Shown: positions 17,928 to 26,782 of the stretch, piece after piece
How positions within the stretch are numbered: the stretch's first letter is position 1
Layout: each line of letters begins with the position of its first letter
Source of the DNA: Halalkalicoccus paucihalophilus
Lineage (GTDB): Archaea > Halobacteriota > Halobacteria > Halobacteriales > Halalkalicoccaceae
Direction: 5' to 3'
Assembly: GCF_001593955.1 (NCBI RefSeq)
Contig: NZ_LTAZ01000001.1
Location: forward strand, 186,001-250,000
Length of the DNA: 64,000 nt
The notes under the pieces: generated by a model
Told to the model about the DNA's origin: nothing
What the model saw: the letters and a program-made list of their open reading frames with translations, nothing else
Database searches by the model: none
Translations under genes and position numbers: made by a program

Positions 17928-18545
17928 TCAGATGAACTGCAGGAGGTCGTCGCGGTGCTGTTCGCGCAGTTGGGTTTCGAGCGCCTCCCGCAGGGGCGCT
18001 GTCTGCCCGCGTTTCGCCGAGATCGGTGCGATGGTGTCGCGCCACTGCTGCCACGGCCCCGGCAGGCCCAGCCGATCACAGAGGGCGTCCAGCCGGTCGT
18101 CCCGTTCCTCGACCTTGTCCATCTTGTTGACCGCGACCACGGTGGGGATCCCGACCTCCCGCAGGAAGTGAAACATCTCCACGTCGTGGGGGATCTCGCC
18201 GCGCGACTCGTGGCGGTCGATGATGTCGATGACTGCCTTGCCGTCGACGACGAGCACGCCGACGAGGATCTCCTCGCTATGGTCCTCGATATACCGGACG
18301 ATATCGTCTTTGATCGCTTCGCGGGCCTCCTCGTCGACGCCTTCCATGAAGCCGAAGCCCGGCAGGTCGGTGAACGTGAAGTCCGCACCCGCCCAGTCGT
18401 AGTGATTGGGCGAGCGGGTCACGCCGGGTTTCTTTCCCGTCGTGAAGGTGTGGCCGGTGAATTCGCGCATCAGCGTCGACTTGCCGACGTTCGACCGGCC
18501 GACGAAGACGATCTCTGCACCCCTATCGGGTCGCCCCTCGAACAT
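17928..18545 (-). CDS. engB: GTP-binding protein EngB (YihA family)
   Basis: A 205-residue TrmE-Era-EngA-EngB class GTPase linked in bacteria to large-subunit assembly. G1 is [10 protein letters not shown]3 is DLPGFGFM, G4 is NKMD and G5 lies around SAKRG. ATG 18545 is chosen over the longer open frame because a TATA-like element (18568-18577) sits 27 nt upstream and the G1 motif normally starts around residue 15-20. Confidence 0.93.
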   Translation of the reverse strand: MFEGRPDRGAEIVFVGRSNVGKSTLMREFTGHTFTTGKKPGVTRSPNHYDWAGADFTFTDLPGFGFMEGVDEEAREAIKDDIVRYIEDHSEEILVGVLVVDGKAVIDIIDRHESRGEIPHDVEMFHFLREVGIPTVVAVNKMDKVEERDDRLDALCDRLGLPGPWQQWRDTIAPISAKRGQTAPLREALETQLREQHRDDLLQFI

Positions 18546-18567
18546 GGCTTGGCTACCCGTCGGGGCG

Positions 18568-18577
18568 GGTTTACACT
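18568..18577 (-). promoter_or_regulatory. TATA box of engB
   Basis: AGTGTAAACC on the minus strand, about 27 nt before ATG 18545. It fixes the shorter EngB start. Confidence 0.55.
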
Positions 18578-18646
18578 GTCGGATGGAGCGTCGAACACTC
18601 GCGATCCATGCGAGGGGTATTTGCATACCCCGCCATAATCGGAGGT

Positions 18647-19972
18647 GTGCGATTGGTACAGGTCACGATCCCGGCGGGCAAGCGAGAGACGGTGTTGGGG
18701 ACGCTCGACGACGAAGGGATCGACTACGTGGTGACCGACGAGACGAGCGGTCGGGAGTACACCGGCGTGGTCTACTTCCCGCTGCCCGACAACGCCGTCG
18801 AACCGATCCTCGACGAACTCCAGGAACTCGGCCTCGAGGAGCAGTCCTATACGGTCGTCGTCGACGCCCAGACGGTCGTCTCGCGGCAGTTCGAGGATCT
18901 GAAGGAGCAATACTCGACCGACGACACTGACGAGGAGCGCATCTCCAGACAGGAACTCCACACCGAGGCCGACGAGATGACGCCGACGTTCCCGGTCTAC
19001 GTGACGATGACGCTCATCAGCGCGATCGTCGCGACCGCCGGCCTGTTGCTCGACTCGCCGGCCGTCGTGGTCGGGTCGATGGTAATCGCGCCGCTGATCG
19101 GCCCCGCGCTGGCCGCCAGCGTCGGCACCGTCACCGACGACGACGAGATGTTCTGGAACGGAATCAAGTACCAGGCGTTCGGGCTCGGGCTCGCGATCGT
19201 CGGGGCTGCGGTCTTCGCGTGGCTGCTCAAGACCGTGAACATCGTCCCGCCGGGGATCGAACTCGCCTCGATCGGCGAGATCAGCGAGCGCTTCACCCCC
19301 GATCTGCTCCTGTTGGCCGTCGCGCTCGGGGCGGGCGTCGCTGGCGTGCTCGCGCTCTCGACGGGCATCTCGGTCGCGCTCGTGGGCGTGATGATCGCCG
19401 CGGCGTTGATCCCGCCCGCCGCCGCGGCCGGCATCGCCATCGCGTGGGGGCTGGTCATGGAGACCATCGGGGCGACCGTGCTCGTGCTCGTCAACGCCGT
19501 CTCAGTCAACCTCGCGGGCGTGGCAACGCTGTGGTACACCGGCTACCGGCCCCGCAACTGGTTCGAAACCGACGACGCCCACCGCAAGATGCTTCGCAAC
19601 GTCGCGGTCTTCGCGGCGGTCGTCATCGTCCTCTCGGTCTTTCTCGGGAGCGTCACCCTCTCGACGTACCAGACCTCCGTTGCCCAACAGGAGATCAGAA
19701 ACGACGTTCAGGCCACGCTCGAGGAGACCCAGTACGAGCAGTTCACCCTGCTCGAGATCGAGTCCTCGACCGGCCAAGGAGTCACCTACGAACAGGGGAC
19801 CATCGTGGGTATCAACCAGCAGATCACGCAGGTGACGGTCACCGTCGGTTACGAGGGCAATCCCGATCGGGCGGCGCTGGCTGACGCCCTTGCAGAACGG
19901 ATCAACGAGGGCCTCCAGCACGAGGTGACCGTCGAGGTCCGCTTCGTCGAGGTCGAGCGGCGAAGCGGCTAG
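18647..19972 (+). CDS. DUF389 (TIGR00341-type) membrane protein, paralogue 1
   Basis: A 441-residue protein with an N-terminal soluble alpha/beta domain (about 1-85), then about seven membrane helices carrying the family motif [21 protein letters not shown], and a C-terminal extracytoplasmic or cytoplasmic domain. The GTG start at 18647 is supported by a TATA-like TATTTGCATA 25-30 nt upstream and by alignment with the GTG start of paralogue 2. An adjacent GGAGGT is too close to the GTG to act as a normal ribosome-binding site. Function is unknown. Confidence 0.88.
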   Translation: MRLVQVTIPAGKRETVLGTLDDEGIDYVVTDETSGREYTGVVYFPLPDNAVEPILDELQELGLEEQSYTVVVDAQTVVSRQFEDLKEQYSTDDTDEERISRQELHTEADEMTPTFPVYVTMTLISAIVATAGLLLDSPAVVVGSMVIAPLIGPALAASVGTVTDDDEMFWNGIKYQAFGLGLAIVGAAVFAWLLKTVNIVPPGIELASIGEISERFTPDLLLLAVALGAGVAGVLALSTGISVALVGVMIAAALIPPAAAAGIAIAWGLVMETIGATVLVLVNAVSVNLAGVATLWYTGYRPRNWFETDDAHRKMLRNVAVFAAVVIVLSVFLGSVTLSTYQTSVAQQEIRNDVQATLEETQYEQFTLLEIESSTGQGVTYEQGTIVGINQQITQVTVTVGYEGNPDRAALADALAERINEGLQHEVTVEVRFVEVERRSG

Positions 19973-20208
19973 TCGGCTCGACGGGCGCCACTCACTCGTC
20001 GCCCCGTTCGGCTTGCACGTCCTCGAGCGAGTCCGCCTCGACGCGATCGATCTGTTGCTGCTTGACGTAAATGCCGTTCCGTGAGCCTGACCGACCCGGA
20101 ACCGACGAAAGAGCGTCGGTGAGGGCGCCCGAACGACAAGCGACGTGGCCGGGACACAGCGGCGGCTGCCGGGGATAGCCTTTTTCGCCCGTCCGGAGTA
20201 GGGTCGGT

Positions 20209-21465
20209 GTGCGACTGGTTCGGATCCTCGTCGACGAGGGGGACAGGGGTGAGATCGTCGACGTGCTCGAAGGCGAAAACGTCGATTACGTCATCAGCGG
20301 CGAGAACGCCACGGGGGATGCCGTTTTGATCGAGTTTCCCCTTCCGACCGACGCGGTCGGCGAGATCCTCGGCCGTCTCGACGAGGCGGGCTACGAGGAC
20401 ACGTATACGGTGATCAGTCAGGTCGAAAGCGCCCGGACACCCAACGCCGAGACGCTGATGGAGCGGTACGCCGGCGACTTCGACCCGCTCACGACGCGAG
20501 AGCTCAAGTCGAAGGCCCGCGACATGAGCAACGACTGGCGGTCGTTTCTCGTCTTGATGGTGCTCGCGGCCTGGATCGCCACCGCCGGTCTGTTGAGTGA
20601 CTCGCCGGCCGTCGTGGTCGGCTCGATGGTGATCGCGCCGATCGTGGGGCCCGCGCTGACCGCGGGCGTCGGTGCCGTCACCGGTGATCGCGAGATGCTC
20701 GCGGCGAGCATCAGGCTGCAGGCCGGCGGCCTCGTGGTCGCGATCGTTGGCGCGGCCGCCATCGCGGCGGTCATCCGCTGGGGGATGTTCGCCCAACCGG
20801 ATCTCGCGCTGGGGTCGATCGAACTCATCGGGGTGCGGGTAGCCCCGACGCTGTTTGCGGTGGTCGTCGGGCTCTGTGCGGGCGCGGCCGCCGCCTTCGG
20901 GCTCACGACCAAGGGGCCGATGTCGCTGATCGGCGTGATGATCGCCGCGGCGCTGATCCCGACCGCCGCCGCGACCGGCATCGCCATCGCGTGGCGCGAT
21001 CCCGTGATCGCGTCGGGCACGCTCGTGTTGCTCGTGATCACGCTCGTGGCGATCAACCTCGCGGGGGTGGCGGTCCTGTTCGTGCTGGGATACCGCCCCG
21101 AGCGCTCCCTACTGAAGGGACGACCTGCCGTCGGAACCGTCCTCGTCGCCGCGTTGCTCGTCTCGGCCGTCGCGCTCACGGGCGTGGCGACCGCGAGCCA
21201 ACTGAGCCACGAGCGGACAGTCAATCAAGTAGTCGACGCCGAACTCGCCGAGCGCGAGAACGTGACGGCCGTCGCCGTCCGCAGCGAGTACGGTGACCTC
21301 TCGGCGTTTACCGGTCCCGAGACCGTGACCGTCGTCGCGAGCTACACCGGCAATGGTGACCCACCGAGTCACCTCGCGGCCGATCTTGAGGACCGACTCG
21401 ACGACCGGACCGACCGCGAGGTCACGGTGCGGGTGCGCTTTCAGGAGTACCAGACCGCCTCCTGA
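20209..21465 (+). CDS. DUF389 (TIGR00341-type) membrane protein, paralogue 2
   Basis: A 418-residue paralogue of the preceding gene, sharing the start MRLV, the [18 protein letters not shown] core and the [12 protein letters not shown] helix. GTG 20209 follows a TATA-like element (GCCTTTTTCG) by about 27 nt, so it has its own promoter, 236 bp after paralogue 1. The duplication is probably old, because the N- and C-terminal domains have diverged clearly. Function is unknown. Confidence 0.88.
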   Translation: MRLVRILVDEGDRGEIVDVLEGENVDYVISGENATGDAVLIEFPLPTDAVGEILGRLDEAGYEDTYTVISQVESARTPNAETLMERYAGDFDPLTTRELKSKARDMSNDWRSFLVLMVLAAWIATAGLLSDSPAVVVGSMVIAPIVGPALTAGVGAVTGDREMLAASIRLQAGGLVVAIVGAAAIAAVIRWGMFAQPDLALGSIELIGVRVAPTLFAVVVGLCAGAAAAFGLTTKGPMSLIGVMIAAALIPTAAATGIAIAWRDPVIASGTLVLLVITLVAINLAGVAVLFVLGYRPERSLLKGRPAVGTVLVAALLVSAVALTGVATASQLSHERTVNQVVDAELAERENVTAVAVRSEYGDLSAFTGPETVTVVASYTGNGDPPSHLAADLEDRLDDRTDREVTVRVRFQEYQTAS

Positions 21466-21536
21466 CGGTCGTATCACACGATCCCACAAAACGATTTTTG
21501 TCCTTGCAGAGAAAACTGAATACTCGTGAGACAACT

Positions 21537-22148
21537 ATGACCGAATCAGACCCCTCGAAACGGAGAGAGCGGGTCGCAGGCGTGATCAGCGAGTCGGCGC
21601 GCGAGCCGCTCAAAGGGATCGTAAAGGACGCAATCAGGGAGGTCGAAGCCGAGTCGGCAGAATCGGAGCCGGCCGAGACCGAAGGGAACGCGGAGCCCGA
21701 GGGCGGGCGTGGGCTGCTCTCGACGCTGTTCGTGCTCGCGGTGCTCGCGACGGTCGCTTACGCGCTTGCCCGTCAGTTTTCCCCGGCCGAGGAGGTGGCG
21801 GGCGAGGCCGCAGACCGGACCCGAGAGACGACGGCCGCGGCCACGGATCGAGCCGAGGACCCGGGTGTGACGAAGCGGGCGGAGGCGATCGCAGAGACGG
21901 TGACCGCGACCACGAGTGCGGTGACTAACCGGGTCAAGTCGGTCGCCGACCGCACCGAACACGCCGTCGAGGAACGCGCCGACGGGGCGGTCGAGACCGC
22001 CGAAGAGGTCGACGAGCGCGTCGAGGAGGCGGGCGAACAGGCCGAGGAGTACGGCGAGAAGGCGGCCGAGGGGATGGAATCCGCTGGCGAAGAGGACGAC
22101 GACCTCACCGACGAACTCGAAGACGACGAAACCGACGAAGAGGAGTGA
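21537..22148 (+). CDS. Single-span membrane protein with long helical acidic tail (203 aa)
   Basis: The N-terminal 60 residues are charged, followed by one membrane helix (LLSTLFVLAVLATVAYALA, about 60-80). The rest is an Ala/Glu/Thr-rich region with heptad-like repetition (about 85-185) and a very acidic end. The composition resembles LEA- or apolipoprotein-like amphipathic helices. The ATG at 21537 is the first in the frame after the intergenic gap. It is convergent to the NOG1-like gene with one base between stops. Function is unknown. Confidence 0.75.
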   Translation: MTESDPSKRRERVAGVISESAREPLKGIVKDAIREVEAESAESEPAETEGNAEPEGGRGLLSTLFVLAVLATVAYALARQFSPAEEVAGEAADRTRETTAAATDRAEDPGVTKRAEAIAETVTATTSAVTNRVKSVADRTEHAVEERADGAVETAEEVDERVEEAGEQAEEYGEKAAEGMESAGEEDDDLTDELEDDETDEEE

Positions 22149-22149
22149 G

Positions 22150-23103
22150 CTACTCGAAGGGGAGTTCCGGTTCGTAGCCGATCGCCTCGATCGCCCCATC
22201 GAGGAGTTCTTCGATCCCCTCCCCGTTCTCGACGCTCAGGTAGAACTCGGCCTCGATGTCGCGCGATCGATCGGCCTTGCTACAGACCGTAAAGACGGGC
22301 ACGTCGAACGTCGCGGCGATCTCGTCGCGAAGCGCGAGTTGAGCCTCTACGGGATAGCCACACGCCGCGCTCGCGTCGACGAACACCAGCACGCAGTCGG
22401 CGAGATGCGTGAGTGCCGAAACGGCCTGTGATTCGATCTCGTTTCGTTCCTCCGGGGGCCGGTCGAGCACGCCGGGGGTGTCGACGAGCTGATAGCGGAT
22501 GTGATCGCGCGTGAGATGCCCGACGCCGATCCCCTTGGTCGTAAAGGGATACGTGGCGGTCTCGTGGCGGGCGTTGGTGACGTGATTGACGAACGTGGAT
22601 TTGCCGACGTTCGGGTAGCCCGCGACGACGATCGCCGGGTCGTCGGGATCGATCTCGGGGAGGTCCCGAAGCTGGTTGCGTGCCTCACCGATCATGAGGA
22701 GGTCCTCTTCGACCTCCTCGACCACGCTCGCGAGCCGGGCGAACGCCTGCTTTCTGTGTTTTCGCGCGAGGTCCGCGTCGACCCGGAGCCTCCCCTGATA
22801 CTCGCGGCCGATCTCCTTGGTCTTGCGGCTCGCCCACCCTACCTCCGAGAGGCTCTTTCTGAGTTCGTCGACGTCGACGATCGCGTCGGCGAGTTCGTAG
22901 TAGAACGGGTCGACCGTATCGAAGTCGGGCCACGAGGTGACGACGTTTTCTAGGTTATCGGAGAGGATATTGGATGCCGTCTGGAGCATGGACTGCTGGG
23001 CCTCCGCGCCGCTTTTCGCCCGCCCCGACCGGGCCGCCCGCGAGAACGCCTTGTCGATGAGTTCCTCCGATCTGGGCGTCGTCGGAAGGTCCTCGAAAAT
23101 CAT
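22150..23103 (-). CDS. NOG1-like GTPase
   Basis: A 317-residue archaeal NOG1-family GTPase, associated with large ribosomal subunit assembly in eukaryotes. The N-terminal helical domain (1 to about 160) is followed by the G domain: G1 GYPNVGKST, G3 DTPGVLD and G4 SKAD. ATG 23103 is preferred because a strong TATA box, CTTTTATACC (23123-23132), is 27 nt upstream; an in-frame start 19 codons earlier would contain it. Confidence 0.93.
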   Translation of the reverse strand: MIFEDLPTTPRSEELIDKAFSRAARSGRAKSGAEAQQSMLQTASNILSDNLENVVTSWPDFDTVDPFYYELADAIVDVDELRKSLSEVGWASRKTKEIGREYQGRLRVDADLARKHRKQAFARLASVVEEVEEDLLMIGEARNQLRDLPEIDPDDPAIVVAGYPNVGKSTFVNHVTNARHETATYPFTTKGIGVGHLTRDHIRYQLVDTPGVLDRPPEERNEIESQAVSALTHLADCVLVFVDASAACGYPVEAQLALRDEIAATFDVPVFTVCSKADRSRDIEAEFYLSVENGEGIEELLDGAIEAIGYEPELPFE

Positions 23104-23122
23104 ACACGCGCTACGGTAGCGC

Positions 23123-23168
23123 GGTATAAAAGGCCGTGCTTTGGCGCGGCGACAGCGCATTTTTATCG
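23123..23168. promoter_or_regulatory. Divergent promoter pair, NOG1-like gene and DUF5518-like gene
   Basis: Minus-strand CTTTTATACC (23123-23132) serves ATG 23103, and plus-strand ATTTTTATCG (about 23159-23168) serves ATG 23190. Each is about 27 nt from its start. Confidence 0.65.
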
Positions 23169-23189
23169 TCCGAAAACCAACAGAAGGAC

Positions 23190-23561
23190 ATGACGGACTG
23201 GCAAGCGGTCGGCTACGGCTTCGTCGTGATGTTTCTCGTCGGCGCGATCGGGCTGGCGATCCCCGGTCTGGGACAGCTCACGGCGGGACTCGTCGGCGGC
23301 TTCGTCGCGGGCTACGTCGCCGGTGGCGGCCTCGTCCGGGGCTTTTGGCACGGACTGCTGGCAGGAAGCCTCGGTGGACTGATCGTTGGAGTGCTCTTAT
23401 GGGGTGCGATCGCGCTCGTCGGACTGGCGGGCGGGCCGGTCGGCGGTGCGGCCGGCGGGCTGGCCGGCTTCGGCGTCTTCGCGGTCGTGGCACTACTCGC
23501 GCTGGTGATGGCCGCAGAAAGCGCGGTCGCAGGCGCGGTCGGTGCGGTGTTGAAGAGCTAA
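23190..23561 (+). CDS. DUF5518-like membrane protein
   Basis: A 123-residue glycine-rich protein with about four membrane helices and small-residue patches (GLVGGFVAGYVAGGGLVRGF). This composition and the family-like VRGFWHGLLAG segment match the haloarchaeal DUF5518 group as I recall it. ATG 23190 sits 27 nt after a TATA box. The function is unknown. Confidence 0.75.
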   Translation: MTDWQAVGYGFVVMFLVGAIGLAIPGLGQLTAGLVGGFVAGYVAGGGLVRGFWHGLLAGSLGGLIVGVLLWGAIALVGLAGGPVGGAAGGLAGFGVFAVVALLALVMAAESAVAGAVGAVLKS

Positions 23562-23571
23562 GGACGGGTCG

Positions 23572-23862
23572 CTAACGCCGCTCGCGAAGTTCGCTGCGCA
23601 GATCGTCGAGGTCCATGTCCTTCATCGAGAGCAGGACGAGCAGGTGGTAGATCAGATCGGCGGATTCGGCGGCGATCTCCCCGCGGTCGTCGTCCTTCGC
23701 CGCCAGAATCACCTCGGTCGTCTCCTCGCCGAGCTTCTCGAGGACTGCGTTCTCGCCCTTCTCGTGGGAAAAGAGCGAGGCGGTGTAGGAGTCCTCCGGC
23801 AGGGCCTCCTTTCGGTCCTCGATGACCGCGAACAGTTCGTCGATGATATCCGAATCGCTCAC
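23572..23862 (-). CDS. hisE: Phosphoribosyl-ATP pyrophosphatase
   Basis: Second step of histidine synthesis, hydrolysing PR-ATP to PR-AMP. The 96-residue all-helical MazG-like protein has the metal-binding EEXXE-type signature in EKLGEETTEVILAAK and ESADLIYHLLVLL. Translation starts at GTG, overlapping the stop of the DUF151 gene by 4 bp (GTGA). The other his genes are not in this window. Confidence 0.93.
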   Translation of the reverse strand: MSDSDIIDELFAVIEDRKEALPEDSYTASLFSHEKGENAVLEKLGEETTEVILAAKDDDRGEIAAESADLIYHLLVLLSMKDMDLDDLRSELRERR

Positions 23863-24323
23863 AACTCCTCCCCCATGAGTTCGCCCATCTCGCGGATGTC
23901 GGTCAGGTCGTCGAACTGCGCCCTGTCCTGTCGGCTCTGCTCGAAGACCTCCGGGGCGACCTCGACGGGCGCGTTGGTCCGGGCGGCGAGGGCCAACGAG
24001 TCGCTCGGGCGGGCGTCGACGACCACCGATGTCCGGGGTCCTTGCACGTGGAGGTCGGCGATGTAGGTCCCTTCGTCGCTGATCGAACTGATCTCGACGC
24101 GCTCGACGCGCCCGCCGAGTTCCTCCATCACGTCGAGGAGCAGGTCGTGGGTCAACGGCCGGCCGATGTCGTAGGCGTCCATCCCGTGGGCGATGCTGTT
24201 TGCCTCCTCGAAGCCGATGAAGATCGGCAGGACCTCCGGTTCGTCCTCGACGACGAGAACGACGACGGGGACCGGTCCGTCGGGCGTGCCAGCGACACGC
24301 ACGGCGTCGATACTGGCGTTCAT
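23859..24323 (-). CDS. DUF151 bifunctional nuclease-family protein
   Basis: A 154-residue member of the DUF151/BFN family, whose plant and bacterial relatives show DNase/RNase activity. It has the PVVVLVVEDEPEVLPIFIGFEEA core and the RPSDSLALAARTNAPVEV segment. A TATA-like GGACTTTAGGC about 27 nt upstream supports the ATG. It is coupled to hisE by a GTGA overlap, which has no obvious functional reason. Confidence 0.88.
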   Translation of the reverse strand: MNASIDAVRVAGTPDGPVPVVVLVVEDEPEVLPIFIGFEEANSIAHGMDAYDIGRPLTHDLLLDVMEELGGRVERVEISSISDEGTYIADLHVQGPRTSVVVDARPSDSLALAARTNAPVEVAPEVFEQSRQDRAQFDDLTDIREMGELMGEEL

Positions 24324-24353
24324 ACCCCTTCGAGGGGGCCGACGCCTAAAGTC

Positions 24354-24947
24354 CTACTGTGTGGCGGCGACCGAATCGAAGAGGGCGAGGCGATGGATCC
24401 GAGGATCGTCGGTGAGTTCGGGGTGGAAAGCGGTCCCGACGATCGGGCCTCCACGGACGGCGACCGGCCGCCCCTCGACACTCGCGAGCACCTCACAGCT
24501 CCTCGAATCGGCGATCACGGGCGCGCGGATGAACACCGCCGGAAACGGCTCGTCGAGCCCCGTAACGTCGAGTGTAGTCTCGAAGCTGTCGCGCTGGCGG
24601 CCGAAGGCGTTTCGTTCGACTTCGACGTCGAGCAGGCCGAGGCTCTCAACGCGGTCGTCCTCACAGCGACCGAGCACGATCAGCCCCGCACAGGTCGCGA
24701 GCACCGGCTTGCCGGCCTCGACGTGGTCGCGGATCTCCGGGGCGATTCCCTCCTTGTGAATCAATCGGGAGATCGTGGTGGATTCGCCGCCGGGGGCGAG
24801 GAGGAGATCACAGTCGGGAAGACGGCTCGAAGAACGGATCTCCCGGACCTCGACGCGCTCGTCGACGGCCTCGCCCGCCCGCGAGATGGCGCGGACGTGT
24901 TCGGAGACGTTACCCTGAACGGCGAGCACGCCAGCGAGGAGCGTCAT
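24354..24947 (-). CDS. pdxT: Pyridoxal 5'-phosphate synthase glutaminase subunit
   Basis: Class I glutaminase that supplies ammonia to PdxS in the DXP-independent vitamin B6 pathway. At 197 residues it has the usual length, with the GGEST oxyanion/substrate loop, the nucleophile cysteine in ATCAGLIVLG and the His-Glu pair in FHPELT. The pdxS partner is not in this window. It follows the Sec61 beta gene by 37 nt on the same strand. Confidence 0.95.
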   Translation of the reverse strand: MTLLAGVLAVQGNVSEHVRAISRAGEAVDERVEVREIRSSSRLPDCDLLLAPGGESTTISRLIHKEGIAPEIRDHVEAGKPVLATCAGLIVLGRCEDDRVESLGLLDVEVERNAFGRQRDSFETTLDVTGLDEPFPAVFIRAPVIADSRSCEVLASVEGRPVAVRGGPIVGTAFHPELTDDPRIHRLALFDSVAATQ

Positions 24948-24984
24948 ACCGACCCGTACGAACGGCGAAGAGAAAAGTCCCGCG

Positions 24985-25146
24985 TCACACCACGACGTTG
25001 AGGATCTGGATGAAGACCCCGAAGAGCACGCAGAAGACCATGACCGTCTTCGGATCGACCGTGATCGCGTTCCTGTCCTCGGAGTCGAAATACCGGACGA
25101 GCCCGGCGCTGCTCATTAACCCGCCGCTGTTCTGTCCGCTGCTCAT
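24985..25146 (-). CDS. secG: Preprotein translocase Sec61 beta subunit
   Basis: A 53-residue tail-anchored protein: a short Ser/Gly-rich N-terminus, the conserved GLVRYFDSED segment, then one C-terminal membrane helix (VMVFCVLFGVFIQILNVV). It is the archaeal SecG/Sec61 beta of the translocon. ATG 25146 follows a TATA-like AACAGTTATG by about 27 nt; the longer reading frame has no support. Confidence 0.93.
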   Translation of the reverse strand: MSSGQNSGGLMSSAGLVRYFDSEDRNAITVDPKTVMVFCVLFGVFIQILNVVV

Positions 25147-25263
25147 AGTTGCGTTCGGGTCGCTTCGGAACATAACTGTTTCGGCTGGGCGGTGCGGGAG
25201 GGCGGACGGATCACACGACTGGGAAACGCTTATTCGCATCGCGTGGGTAGCCTGTGGTGAACG

Positions 25264-25533
25264 ATGGCTGTAACCCTGAAAGACTTCTATGCCGATTGGT
25301 GTGGACCGTGCAAGACCCAGGACCCGATCCTCGAGGAGCTCGAGGACGACTGGGAGGGCCGTTTCGACGTCGAGAAGGTCAACGTCGACGAGAACCAGGA
25401 GACCGCAAACGAGTATCAGGTCCGCTCGCTGCCGACCCTGATCATCGAGAACGACGACGGCGTCGTCGAGCGCTTCGTCGGCGTCACACAGCGAAACGAC
25501 ATCGAGACCGCCCTCGAAGAGGCGGGCGCGTAG
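25264..25533 (+). CDS. Thioredoxin-fold protein
   Basis: An 89-residue minimal thioredoxin with the redox motif ADWCGPCK and the cis-proline segment VRSLPTLI. It probably reduces cytosolic disulfides. A TATA box (CGCTTATTCGC, about 25228-25238) is 27 nt upstream. Confidence 0.93.
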   Translation: MAVTLKDFYADWCGPCKTQDPILEELEDDWEGRFDVEKVNVDENQETANEYQVRSLPTLIIENDDGVVERFVGVTQRNDIETALEEAGA

Positions 25534-25542
25534 AGAACTCCG

Positions 25543-26208
25543 TTATTCGAACCGAACGCCCACGTCGTGGAGGTCGTTGTGTATCGCGAGGTTGATGAGC
25601 AGCGGCGTCAGCGACTCGACCTCCGCGGCATTGGCGAGGGGACCGGCGTACAACGTCCGTAGCCCCTCGATACCCTCCGCGAGCAGTTGAACGATGTCGA
25701 GGGCGTCCTCGTCGTCGCCGACGAGCAGTGTGTCCTCGTCCAGCGCGATATCGAGGTTCGCGAGCTTGTCCGCAGAGAGGCTGTGAAACGCGCCGACGAT
25801 GGGAACGTCCTCGGGGGCGGTTTCGGCGACCATCGCGGTGACGCTGCCCGCCGAGGGGCGGTTGTAGTGAAGGCCCGACTTCTCCCGCTGCATCCCGACG
25901 GCGGGGCTGACGAGGATCGTCTCCGAATCGAGCCTATCGGAAATCGACTCGACCGTATCGCGGACGTGATATGGCGGGACCGCGAGGACGACCACGTCGG
26001 CGCGGTCGGCGGCCATCGCGTTCTCGAAGCCCTTGATCGTCGTCTCGATCCCTCGACTATCGAGTTCGGTCTCGTACTCCGCGGCCTTCGTGCGTGCCTT
26101 CTCGGGGTCCCGCGAGCCGATCAGGATCTCGTGGTCCGTATCGTAGGCGAAGCGCAGCGCGAGCCCCTCGCCGATGTCGCCGGTGCCACCACAGAGTGTG
26201 ATTCGCAT
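25543..26208 (-). CDS. npdG: NADPH-dependent F420 reductase
   Basis: Moves hydride between NADP(H) and coenzyme F420. The 221-residue length and motifs (CGGTGDIGEGLALRFA Rossmann start, ILIGSRDPEKA, VVLAVPPYH, FHSLSA) fit NpdG/Fno. ATG 26208 is chosen because a TATA-like AACCTTTAGGCC lies 27 nt upstream. It complements the cofE/F420 oxidoreductase operon 12 kb away. Its end is 10 nt from the convergent thioredoxin gene. Confidence 0.93.
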   Translation of the reverse strand: MRITLCGGTGDIGEGLALRFAYDTDHEILIGSRDPEKARTKAAEYETELDSRGIETTIKGFENAMAADRADVVVLAVPPYHVRDTVESISDRLDSETILVSPAVGMQREKSGLHYNRPSAGSVTAMVAETAPEDVPIVGAFHSLSADKLANLDIALDEDTLLVGDDEDALDIVQLLAEGIEGLRTLYAGPLANAAEVESLTPLLINLAIHNDLHDVGVRFE

Positions 26209-26305
26209 ACGGGAACTGACGAGGGACACGGCCTAAAGGTTCCGAGAGAGGCACCTGAACGGAGGCGGCCACAAGCTATACCAGCGTTTGTAGGGACGAA
26301 CGGAC

Positions 26306-26782
26306 ATGAGGAGTACCGAGACAGTCGACGTGCTGATCGACCCGCCCGACAGCCGGAAGAAGCCGGGACGGGTTTTTTTGGGTACCGGCGTCCTCCTGAT
26401 CGCGCCGACGCGCCACAGTCCGCTGGCCCGGACGATCGGGGCATGGGCGAACGGGCTGTTCGCTCACATCCCCGAGGAAATCGGCCTGTACGATCCCTTC
26501 GCGGTAACGCGCGAGCAGGCGGCGAACGATCCCGAAGCCGTGCGAATTCGCTACGGCGACGTCGAGGCGATGGCGCCCGTGGTGCGCCCGACCGGGTTCT
26601 CGCTTTACCTCCAGGTGGCGAGGCGAAGCGACGAAATCCGGCTCGGATTTCGCTCGAACAACGAGCGGGGCCAGCTCGTGGCGCTCGCGCGGGCGATCCG
26701 CGACCGGGCGCGTGAGGCCGGCCGGGAGGTCGAGCTGTACGAACCCGACGGACGGGTCCGGCTGGTGTCGCTGGCCGAGTGA
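26306..26782 (+). CDS. Haloarchaeal hypothetical protein (158 aa)
   Basis: An alpha/beta-like protein with no cysteines and one moderately hydrophobic stretch (RVFLGTGVLLIAPT) that is too short for a sure membrane helix. TATA-like AAGCTATACC lies about 28 nt upstream of the ATG. The stop abuts the convergent HAD gene. I do not recognise the family. Confidence 0.72.
   Translation: MRSTETVDVLIDPPDSRKKPGRVFLGTGVLLIAPTRHSPLARTIGAWANGLFAHIPEEIGLYDPFAVTREQAANDPEAVRIRYGDVEAMAPVVRPTGFSLYLQVARRSDEIRLGFRSNNERGQLVALARAIRDRAREAGREVELYEPDGRVRLVSLAE

Noticed and set aside
18641..18646. GGAGGT as a Shine-Dalgarno site for DUF389 paralogue 1
   Set aside because: It is directly next to the GTG, so the spacing is too short; a TATA-like element 25-30 nt upstream indicates a leaderless mRNA.
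19992..20090. A coding-like C-terminal fragment on the minus strand (ends VQAERGDE)
   Set aside because: It reads like a protein tail between the DUF389 genes, but I find no start codon or upstream domain, so it cannot be called a gene or pseudogene with confidence.
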